This document shows, piece by piece, positions 26,445 through 32,680 of a stretch of DNA of 32,680 nt (positions within the stretch are counted from its first letter, which is position 1; each line of letters starts with the position of its first letter). The position numbers and the translations under genes were made by a program. Under the pieces are notes generated by a model. That model saw nothing but the letters and a program-made list of their open reading frames with translations, ran no database searches and was not told the DNA's origin. Source of the DNA: an uncultured delta proteobacterium (GTDB lineage Bacteria; Myxococcota_A; Polyangia; Polyangiales; JADJMO01); assembly GCA_903923175.1 (NCBI GenBank), contig CAIXWQ010001208.1, positions 1-32,680 of the forward strand, written 5' to 3'.

Positions 26445-27815
26445 ATGCACGTTCATCTGATCGCGCCGTCGAACGAGGACTCGACGTACATCAAGCCGCT
26501 CTGGGTCGCGACCTTGGCGGCGCATACGCCGCCCGACGTGGAGGTGACGTTTCGGGACGACGGGCTGGAGCCGCTCGACGTCTCGCGCGCGCTGGACGGC
26601 GCGGGGAGGCTGCCGGATCTCGTCGGGTTGAGCGTGACCTCGAAGACGGCGGCGCGGGCGTATGCGATCGCGGACGCGTATCGGGCGCGGGGCGTGAAAG
26701 TGGTGCTCGGGGGCATCCACGTGACGGCGCTGCCGGACGAAGGGCTCGAGCACGCGGACGCCATCGTGGTGGGCGAGGCGGAGGGGCTCTGGCCGCAGGT
26801 GATCGAGGACGCGCGGCGCGGCAAGCTCGGCAAGACGCGGTCGCTCGCGAGCCCTTCGCTGTACCGGCACGAGGGGTTCCCGACGCTGGAGAACCTGCCC
26901 CTCCCGCGGCGCGATCTCTTCACGTCGCGGCGGTACGTGCCGTTCGACGTCGTGCAGACCACGCGCGGGTGCCCGTACCCGTGCGAGTTCTGCAGCGTGT
27001 CGACCTACAACGGCACGACGTTTCGCTTCCGCCCGGTGCGCGACGTGATCGCGGAGCTCGAGACGGTGGGGCCGCGCGTGCTCTTCGGCGACGACAACGT
27101 GATGGTGCACGCGCGCTACAGCCACGAGCTGTTCGAGGCGATGGCGCCGCTGAAGAAGTCGTGGGTCGCGCAGGCGTCGCTGGCGGCGCTGCACAAGGTC
27201 GAGAACGTCGAGGTGATGGCGCGCGCGGGGTGCAAGGCGCTGTTCATCGGCTTCGAGTCGGTGGACGACACGACGGTGCGCTCGGTGGGCAAGAAGCAGA
27301 ACAAGCCGTCGAAGTACGTGGAGATCGTGCGGCAGCTCGCCGACCACGGCATCGCGGTGTGGGGGAGCTTCGTGTTCGGGCTCGACGAGGACACGCCGGC
27401 GTCGTTCGAGCGGACGGTCGAGTTCTGCGTGCAGTCGAAGCTGACGATGGCGCTGTTCGCGCTGCTCACGCCGTACCCGGGCACGCGGCTCTACAAGCGG
27501 CTCGAGGCCGAAGGGAGGCTGACCAAGCCGCGGTGGTGGCTCGAGAGCGAGCACGACGCGGGCGCGCCGTTCTACGTGCCGAAGCAGATGTCGCGCGAGG
27601 TGCTGCGCGCGTCGTGGGTGAAGGCGTGGCAGGCGATGTACTCGTATGGGTCGATCGCGCGGCGGTTCGATCCTGCGTTCGATCACTCGTGGATCCAGAA
27701 CTTGGCGTACTGGCCGATCAACTTGCTGATGCACGAGCTCGCGGAGCGGAAGATCGCGGGGGGCGATCGCGGGTTTCGCAAGCATCGGGCGTTGGATCTT
27801 CCTTTCGGTCTTTAG
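26445..27815 (+). CDS. Radical SAM enzyme with N-terminal B12-binding-type domain
   Basis: This 456-aa protein is a radical SAM enzyme. The N-terminal domain (1-150) resembles the cobalamin-binding fold found in this class (IAPSNEDS, DLVGLSVTSK, VVLGGIHVTALPDEGLEHAD, VVGEAEGLWP), without a DxHxxG motif. The linker LPLPRRDLF is typical. The radical SAM core has CPYPCEFC with cluster ligands Cys176, Cys180 and Cys183, followed by RFRPVRDVIAELE and GDDNV. Later elements are FIGFESVDDTTVRSVGKKQN, GSFVFGLDED and PYPGTRLYKRLEAEGRL. This subgroup contains methyltransferases and cyclases with lipid-like or tetrapyrrole substrates; the substrate here cannot be named. The ATG at 26445 is preceded by AGGGG at 26437-26441. 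Copies of a structured repeat lie on both sides. Confidence 0.9.
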   Translation: MHVHLIAPSNEDSTYIKPLWVATLAAHTPPDVEVTFRDDGLEPLDVSRALDGAGRLPDLVGLSVTSKTAARAYAIADAYRARGVKVVLGGIHVTALPDEGLEHADAIVVGEAEGLWPQVIEDARRGKLGKTRSLASPSLYRHEGFPTLENLPLPRRDLFTSRRYVPFDVVQTTRGCPYPCEFCSVSTYNGTTFRFRPVRDVIAELETVGPRVLFGDDNVMVHARYSHELFEAMAPLKKSWVAQASLAALHKVENVEVMARAGCKALFIGFESVDDTTVRSVGKKQNKPSKYVEIVRQLADHGIAVWGSFVFGLDEDTPASFERTVEFCVQSKLTMALFALLTPYPGTRLYKRLEAEGRLTKPRWWLESEHDAGAPFYVPKQMSREVLRASWVKAWQAMYSYGSIARRFDPAFDHSWIQNLAYWPINLLMHELAERKIAGGDRGFRKHRALDLPFGL

Positions 27816-27824
27816 GAGATTTCT

Positions 27825-28045
27825 GGAGGCACTCCGTGCCTCCGGCGGGCAGAGGGGCGATGGGGAGCTGGGCGCTCCCCGCCCGCCCCTCTGCACTCCC
27901 CCGCTCCCCTGCCTGTGGCTCTTTGTGTACGGAGGGTCGCAGGAGGCTCCGCTTCGCTGCGCCCGTTGCTCCGACGGGGCTCGCTCGACGAGGGCGCGGG
28001 GCGGTAGGGGCGATCGCTGCCGCTCTGGGCGTGCGTGGGGGGAGC
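27825..28045. repeat. Structured intergenic repeat, copy B
   Basis: This is the second copy, same orientation as copy A, starting 10 bp after the radical SAM stop. Hairpin 1 (27825-27843) has arms GGAGGCAC / GTGCCTCC. Hairpin 2 (27849-27894) has arms GCAGAGGGGC / GCCCCTCTGC with inner GGGGAGC / GCTCCCC. A conserved tail follows from about 27930. Compared with copy A, closing pairs T-A/C-G, T-A/G-C and G-C/A-T change together on both arms. Confidence 0.88.
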
Positions 28046-28072
28046 TTTACAGGGGGATCGTTGGGGGGTTCG

Positions 28073-30154
28073 ATGCGGCGCATGCGCACACGCTGGCTGC
28101 CGATCTCGATGTTGCTGCTGTTCGCGTGTGGTGCGGCCGAGAAGGGGCCGACGCAGCCCGCGGCGGGCGTGCCGTTGGCGTCGTCGAGCGGCTCGGCCGG
28201 TGCGAGCGCGTCGGCCAACCCGGAGGTCGTGGTCGCGCCGATCGTGCTCGCGGCCGACGCGCGGCAGACGACGGCCGCGGGGACGGCGTTCACCGCGCCG
28301 GCGGGGTGGACGCTGCAGGCGCAGGGTGCGCGCGTGTCGATCACCGCGCCCGAGGGCGATCTGCGCGTCGCGGTGGTCGAGGCGAAGGGGGCGGGCGCGG
28401 GCAGCGCGGACGGCGCGGATGCGGCGGTGCGTGCGGCGTGGGCGTCGGTGCACCCCGGCTTCGCGCGGCCGCTCAGGCTCGCGCAGCCTCGGCCCGGCCG
28501 GCGCGGCTGGGACGAGCAGCGCATCTACGACTACGAGACCTCGCCCAACGAGAAGCTCTACGTCCTCGCGCGCGCCTTCAGGCACGGCGACGCGTGGACG
28601 GTGCTCGTCATCGAGAGCGGGCTCGCGACGCTCGAGAAGCGCGCCTCGCAGCTGCGGCGCATCGGCGACACGCTCGTGCCGCCCGGCTGGTCGCGCGAGA
28701 CGTTCGCCGGCAAGGCCGCGCACGAGCTCGACGCCGCGCGCCTCGAGCGCATCAAGGCCTCGGCCGACAAGGCGCGCGAACAGGCGGGGATCCCCGGCGA
28801 GGGGCTCGCGCTGGTGCAGAACGGCAAGGTCGTGTTCGAGGGCGGGCTCGGGGTGAAGGAGCTCGGCAAGCCCGACAAGATCGGCGCGAACACCACGTTC
28901 CTCATCGCGTCGAACACCAAGGCGCTCACCACGCTGCTGCTCGCCAAGCTCGTCGACGAGAAGAAGATCGCCTGGGACACGCCGGTGAAGAAGCTCTACC
29001 CGGACTTCAAGCTCGGCGACGCGGCCACCACCGACAAGGTCCTCGTCTCGCACCTGATCTGCGCCTGCACGGGCATGCCGCGGCAGGACATGGAGTGGCT
29101 CTTCGCGTTCCAGAAGCAGACGCCGAAGAGCGAGATGGAGCTGCTCGGCACCATGCAGCCGACCACCAAGTTCGGCGAGGCCTTCCAGTACTCGAACTCG
29201 ATGGCGGCGGCGGCCGGCTACGTCGGCGCGTTCGTGCTCGCGCCCAAGAAGGAGCTCGGTCAGGGGTACGACGAGGCGATGCAGTCGCGCGTGTTCGGCC
29301 CGCTCGGCATGAACGACACGACCTTCGACTTCGCGCGCGCGCTCAAGGGCGACCACGCCATCGGCCACGCGCTCGACGTCGACGGCAAGCCCTCGCGCGC
29401 CGTCATGGAGCTCAACCGCTCGGTCATCCCGCTGCGCCCGGCGGGGGGCGCGTGGTCGAGCGTGCACGACGTCGCGAAGTACGTCGCCATGGAGCTCGCC
29501 AAAGGGGCGCTCCCCGGCGGCCAGCGCTACGTCTCCGAGGACGCGCTGCTCGCGCGGCAGAAGCCGAACGTCTCGATCGGCGAGTACGCGACGTACGGCA
29601 TGGGCCTGATGGTCGACACCGAATTTGGCGTCCACGTCGTGCATCACGGCGGCGACCTCTTCGGCTACCACAGCGACATGTTCTGGATCCCCGAGGCGAA
29701 CACCGGCGGGGTCATCCTCACCAACGGCGACGGCTACCTCGTGCGCAAGGCCTTCATCCGCAAGGTGCTCGAGGAGCTCTACGACGGCCACCCCGAGGCC
29801 GACGACGACGTCGCCTCCGCCATCACCGAGTTCCGCGCGCAGATCGCGGTGGAGCGCAAGCGCATGGCGCTGCCGGCCGATCCCGCGCTCGTCGCCAAGC
29901 TCGCCAAGCGCTACCGGAGCGCCGCGCTCGGCGACGTCGTCGTCCACGCCGACGCGAAGCCTGGCGCGACCTTCGAGCTCGGCGGGTGGAAGAGCGAGAT
30001 CGCCACGCGCAAGAACGACGACGGCACCGTCTCGATCGTGACCGTCGCGGCGGGCGGCGCCGAGGTCGCGTTCGTGGTCGCCGAGCGCGAGGGCAAGCGC
30101 GCGCTCGTCGTGCGCGACATGCAGCACGAGTACGTCTTCGTCGAGCAGCCTTGA
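28073..30154 (+). CDS. Serine hydrolase (beta-lactamase/DD-peptidase fold) lipoprotein
   Basis: This 693-aa predicted lipoprotein has a short signal peptide and lipobox LFAC (Cys19). A disordered Ser/Ala linker leads into a domain of about 140 residues (70-205; APAGWTLQAQGARVSITAPE). The serine-hydrolase domain has SNTK (Ser280, Lys283), YSN (373-375) and HHGG (524-527), the three motifs of class C beta-lactamase/penicillin-binding-like hydrolases. It opens with GIPGEGLALVQNGKVVFEGG, as in this family. A C-terminal domain (about 600-693) resembles the beta-rich domain often appended to such proteins. All catalytic residues are present, so activity on a peptide or ester is likely; the substrate is unknown. 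The ATG at 28073 is chosen because signal peptide and purine-rich leader fit it; ATG at 28082 is an alternative. Confidence 0.88.
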   Translation: MRRMRTRWLPISMLLLFACGAAEKGPTQPAAGVPLASSSGSAGASASANPEVVVAPIVLAADARQTTAAGTAFTAPAGWTLQAQGARVSITAPEGDLRVAVVEAKGAGAGSADGADAAVRAAWASVHPGFARPLRLAQPRPGRRGWDEQRIYDYETSPNEKLYVLARAFRHGDAWTVLVIESGLATLEKRASQLRRIGDTLVPPGWSRETFAGKAAHELDAARLERIKASADKAREQAGIPGEGLALVQNGKVVFEGGLGVKELGKPDKIGANTTFLIASNTKALTTLLLAKLVDEKKIAWDTPVKKLYPDFKLGDAATTDKVLVSHLICACTGMPRQDMEWLFAFQKQTPKSEMELLGTMQPTTKFGEAFQYSNSMAAAAGYVGAFVLAPKKELGQGYDEAMQSRVFGPLGMNDTTFDFARALKGDHAIGHALDVDGKPSRAVMELNRSVIPLRPAGGAWSSVHDVAKYVAMELAKGALPGGQRYVSEDALLARQKPNVSIGEYATYGMGLMVDTEFGVHVVHHGGDLFGYHSDMFWIPEANTGGVILTNGDGYLVRKAFIRKVLEELYDGHPEADDDVASAITEFRAQIAVERKRMALPADPALVAKLAKRYRSAALGDVVVHADAKPGATFELGGWKSEIATRKNDDGTVSIVTVAAGGAEVAFVVAEREGKRALVVRDMQHEYVFVEQP

Positions 30155-30161
30155 CGCCGCG

Positions 30162-31655
30162 TCAGGGGAGCAGCGCCATCGCGTGCCCGACCCGGGCGGA
30201 CGGCGCGGTGCCTGGAGGGGCCTGGATCCAGCTCGCGCCGCTCCACGTCCAGGTGTCGTTCAAGTCGTTCAGGTCGCCGAGCCCGCCGAAGACCACGACC
30301 CCGCCGACGCCCGTCGCCATCGCGTGGAGGGATCGCCTCGGCGGCGACGCGAGGACGCCGGCCTTGGCCCAGCTCGCGCCGTTCCACGTCCAGGTGTCGT
30401 TCATCGCGAGGCTCGCGGAGTTGCCGGCGAAGAGGACCACCGCGCCGTCGAACGTCGCCATCGCGGAGTCCTTGCGCGAGTACGGCGAGGTGCCGCTCAC
30501 CTGCGCCCAGGCCGCGCCGTCGAACGTCCAGGTGTCCGAGAAGCCTTGGCCTCCGAAGAGGACGATCTTGCCGTTCAGCGTCGCCATGGAGTGACCGACG
30601 CGAGCGGCCGGCGCGGGGATGTTCAGCTGCGTCCATGCGGCGCCGTCCCACGTCCAGGTGTCGCCGAGCGTCTGGATGCTCCCCACGGCCCCGCCGAAGA
30701 GCACGACCTTGCCGCCGAGCGTCGCCATCGCGTGGCCGCCGCGCGCGGGGGGCGCGGTCGTGACGCTGGCCGCCGTCCACGCGGCGCCGCTCCAGGTCCA
30801 GGTGTCGCCGAGGCTCCCGCCCGCGCCGTTGCCTCCGAAGAGGACGATCTTGCCGTTCAGCGTCGCCATCGCGTGCGTCGAGCGCGGGGGCGGCGGGGAC
30901 GCGACGCTCACCGCGGTCCACGCCGAGCCATTCCACGTCCACGTGTCGTTCAGCATCCTGGTGCCGTCGTAGCCTCCGAAGAGGACCTCCTTCGGGCTCG
31001 GCGCGCACGCCCCGGCGTCGCACGCGCTCCACCCACCGCAGGCGCTGCACGCGCCGCCGGCGCTGCCGCAGGCGCCGGCGCTCGTGCCGGTTCGACAGAC
31101 TCCGCCCGCGCAGCAGCCGGCGCAGCTCGCGGGACCGCACGCGGGGGCCGCGAGGCAGCACCCGACGCCTCCGCCTTGCACGCACGGCGCGTATCCGGGG
31201 TTGCACGCGAGGTCGCAACCGCCTGCGACGCACGTCGCGCTCCCGTTGCCGTTCACCGGCGCCGGGCATACCGCGCAGCCCGCGCCGCAGGCCAGCGGCC
31301 CCTCCGCGACGCAGCTGCCGCCGCAGCGCTGCTGCCCGGCCGGGCACGGCGCCGACGAAGCGTCCTTCGATGGCGCCGGCGCGTCGCCTTGCGGAGACGA
31401 CGCGTCGGCCCCGGGCTGCGTCGTCGCGTCGGCGTCGGCGTCGGCGTTCGCGTCGCGGTCGGCCGCGGCGTCGACCGCCGTGTCGGGGGCGTCGGGGACG
31501 TCGGGGAGGTCGGGGGCGTCGGGGACGTCGGGGGCGTCAGGGGTGTCGAGCGGCGCTGCGGGCGAGGTGCTTCCGCACGCGAGACCCGAGCTCGCCAGCG
31601 AGAGGCACCAGAGGGGGAGGCCGAGGACCGAGCGGAGGGCTGAGCGATTCATCAT
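30162..31655 (-). CDS. Cys-rich kelch-repeat lipoprotein
   Basis: This 497-aa predicted lipoprotein has signal peptide MMNRSALRSVLGLPLW and lipobox GLAC. An Asp/Pro/Ala repeat linker follows (PDAPDVPDAPDLPDVPDAPD). Then comes a Cys-rich segment of about 90 residues (CPAGQQRCGGSC, CGAGCAVC, CDLACNPGY, CCLAAPACGPASCAGCC), likely disulfide-bonded. The C-terminal 280 residues form about six kelch repeats with the pattern HAMATLNGKIVLFGG, DTWTWNGSAW, sufficient for one six-blade propeller. At DNA level these repeat every 128-143 bp and are highly similar, suggesting recent duplication or gene conversion. The role is probably binding at the cell surface. ATG 31655 is used; the next codon is also ATG. 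It converges with the serine hydrolase gene. Confidence 0.85.
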   Translation of the reverse strand: MMNRSALRSVLGLPLWCLSLASSGLACGSTSPAAPLDTPDAPDVPDAPDLPDVPDAPDTAVDAAADRDANADADADATTQPGADASSPQGDAPAPSKDASSAPCPAGQQRCGGSCVAEGPLACGAGCAVCPAPVNGNGSATCVAGGCDLACNPGYAPCVQGGGVGCCLAAPACGPASCAGCCAGGVCRTGTSAGACGSAGGACSACGGWSACDAGACAPSPKEVLFGGYDGTRMLNDTWTWNGSAWTAVSVASPPPPRSTHAMATLNGKIVLFGGNGAGGSLGDTWTWSGAAWTAASVTTAPPARGGHAMATLGGKVVLFGGAVGSIQTLGDTWTWDGAAWTQLNIPAPAARVGHSMATLNGKIVLFGGQGFSDTWTFDGAAWAQVSGTSPYSRKDSAMATFDGAVVLFAGNSASLAMNDTWTWNGASWAKAGVLASPPRRSLHAMATGVGGVVVFGGLGDLNDLNDTWTWSGASWIQAPPGTAPSARVGHAMALLP

Positions 31656-32017
31656 GGGCGGCTTTCGGAGCGATCTCTTCTGCTGCCCGTCGAGGCGTCC
31701 GGGCGCAGGCGCCGCATGAGCAAGCGACGCTCCAGCTCGGCGCGCGCTCCGCGGCCTCCGGCGAAGGCGCGGCGCGCGTGCGGCGCGGGCCGCGTGGCTC
31801 CCGCGGGCGTCGATGGCTGTGACTCCGCGAGCGCAGCGCGCTCCGCAGAGCACACGACGCGGCTCCGTCGGGGTCGAGCGCGGCGCGTGGGCCTCGTCCG
31901 CGGCGATCGGCGCCGGACCGGGGTCGCGCTCGGCGGCACGAGGGATGCTGCCTTGTGCGTGGGCGCGGCGCGCGGCGCGGGAGGGCGACGCGGAGATGCG
32001 CGCCGGTGGGGGCGGTC
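31656..32017. other. Intergenic region, no gene seen
   Basis: About 360 bp between the kelch lipoprotein gene (minus) and the acyl-CoA synthetase remnant (plus). Open frames on both strands are Arg/Ala-rich and look like GC-biased noise. I saw no clear promoter, hairpin or repeat. Confidence 0.45.
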
Positions 32018-32203
32018 ATGGCCGAGAGCTTCAAGGACCTCGTCGAGCTCTGCGACCGCAGCTGCGCGCGGTACGCGGAACGTGCGTCGTTCGGGACCAA
32101 GCGCGGCGGCGCGTGGATCTGGACGCGGTACGGCGAGCTGCACGCGCTGATCGCGCGCGCGCGCGCGGGGCTCGCCGCGCTCGGCGTGGCGCGCGCGGCG
32201 TGA
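32018..32203 (+). pseudogene. N-terminal fragment of a long-chain acyl-CoA synthetase
   Basis: From the ATG at 32018, 61 residues read MAESFKDLVELCDRSCARYA, then FGTKRGGAWIWTRYGELHAL and AGLAALGVARAA, then a TGA. This matches the start of long-chain fatty-acid-CoA ligases of the AMP-forming family, which normally continue with GDRVAVI and run past 550 residues. No continuation was found in any of the three frames after the stop, so the rest of the gene seems deleted. The fragment would lack all ATP- and CoA-binding motifs. Confidence 0.68.
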
Positions 32204-32345
32204 GGCTGCCGGCGAGCGAGGGCGTTCAGGTGCGCGCTCGCGCGCGGGGGCACGAGTCGTGAGCGCGATCCCGCGCTCGAGGGGCGGTGCGCCGACGAGG
32301 TGATCGTCGTCGTAGCGGTCGTGCGTCTCGGGAGCGTCGCACGCT

Positions 32346-32680
32346 TCAGAACGTGACGTAGACCGCCGCCCGCACCCCACCCGGGACAGGAACCACGCCG
32401 AACCCGGCGGCGGGCACGGGTGAAACGTCGAGGTCACCGACGGCCGCGGTCGCGCTCGGGACCCGCTCGCCGGGAGTCGCGAACAGATACCAGCCTACGC
32501 CCCCCAGCGCGGCGAACCCGGCCGCGACCCCGACGTAGGGCCACGCGCTCGACCTGCTCGACGGCGACTCCCCGGCGCGCAGCCGCCACTGGCGAAGCAG
32601 GTGTGCGTGAAGAGGAGCGCGTCGAGCGTGATCAGCGCGCCTGCGCTGCCGGCGAGCCCGAGCGCGAGGCCGCCGACCCA
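32346..32680 (-). pseudogene. Partial, apparently frameshifted two-helix membrane protein
   Basis: Only the 3' end lies in the window. In one minus-strand frame the edge encodes a membrane helix and loop (WVGGLALGLAGSAGALITLD, ALLFTHTCFASGGCAPGS). The second helix and tail are in a different frame: WPYVGVAAGFAALGGVGWYL, then FGVVPVPGGVRAAVYVTF and a stop at 32346-32348. Two helices with a Cys-containing loop and a beta-like tail match the C-terminus of common myxobacterial PEGA-type membrane proteins. A frameshift near 32560-32600 would join the halves. It could be a true pseudogene, a sequencing error, or two adjacent ends; the window edge prevents a decision. Confidence 0.45.

Noticed and set aside
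26167-28045. Composite transposon or insertion sequence bounded by the direct repeats
   Set aside because: No transposase, no terminal inverted repeats and no target-site duplication were seen; the repeats look like intergenic structured elements.
26333-28072. A very long open frame reaching from 26333 into the serine-hydrolase gene, suggesting a 1273-aa fusion
   Set aside because: Its first 580 codons are out of frame with the well-supported radical SAM gene and are Arg/Gly-rich. The signal peptide and lipobox begin at 28073, so the extension is not coding.
30150-30166. Inverted repeat TGACGCCGCGTCA as a terminator
   Set aside because: It is only a 5-bp stem that arises from the two convergent stop codons facing each other. 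A similar arrangement occurs at 14264-14282.
30162-31020. CRISPR array from regularly spaced repeats
   Set aside because: The 128-143-bp period is a continuous in-frame kelch-coding repeat with no unique spacers.

Overview
The window is about 32.7 kb of very GC-rich DNA whose gene content points to a myxobacterium (Myxococcota, probably the Polyangia side). The signs are a MYXO-CTERM-type sorting tail (10458-11381), many secreted lipoproteins with Asp/Ala/Pro-rich linkers, a Cys-rich kelch lipoprotein, a large outer-membrane protein resembling the TIGR04551 family, and tandem cyclic-nucleotide-binding proteins. No tRNA, rRNA, CRISPR array, transposase, integrase or prophage gene was seen. This reads as ordinary chromosome with unusual envelope genes, some decayed genes and two regulatory RNA signals. 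All family names come from motif reading, not from searches.

Layout. 1-4 kb: a signal peptidase I-like protein lacking the usual Lys base, a small lipoprotein whose signal peptide is built from a 9-bp repeat, and a PAS-GAF hybrid histidine kinase. 4.1-8.1 kb: a GPAT-like acyltransferase and a divergent GpsA-like dehydrogenase, coupled by an ATGA overlap, with a divergently transcribed SEDS (RodA/FtsW-like) protein. 8.1-14.3 kb: secreted proteins (a lipoprotein behind a cobalamin riboswitch, a beta-helix lipoprotein, a MYXO-CTERM protein and a PQQ-propeller lipoprotein) and a tandem GNAT acetyltransferase. 14.3-19.5 kb: biotin carboxylase, a DUF2293-like protein, a small lipoprotein, an 87-aa acidic protein, a decayed TPR gene and RadA. 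19.5-26.2 kb: two divergent tandem-CNB proteins, then two divergent outer-membrane proteins with a possible attenuator between them. 26.2-32.7 kb: a B12-binding-type radical SAM enzyme between two copies of a structured repeat, a serine-hydrolase lipoprotein, a kelch lipoprotein, a broken acyl-CoA synthetase start, and a frameshifted membrane protein running off the edge.

How the genes work together. The clearest functional unit is the acyltransferase/GpsA-like pair (glycerol-3-phosphate supply and acylation), although both proteins carry changes at key residues. The strongest regulatory signal is a cobalamin riboswitch whose only apparent target is a lipoprotein of unknown function, a good candidate for surface cobalamin capture. 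The most notable non-coding structure is a repeat of about 210-220 bp in two copies whose hairpins differ by compensatory base-pair changes.
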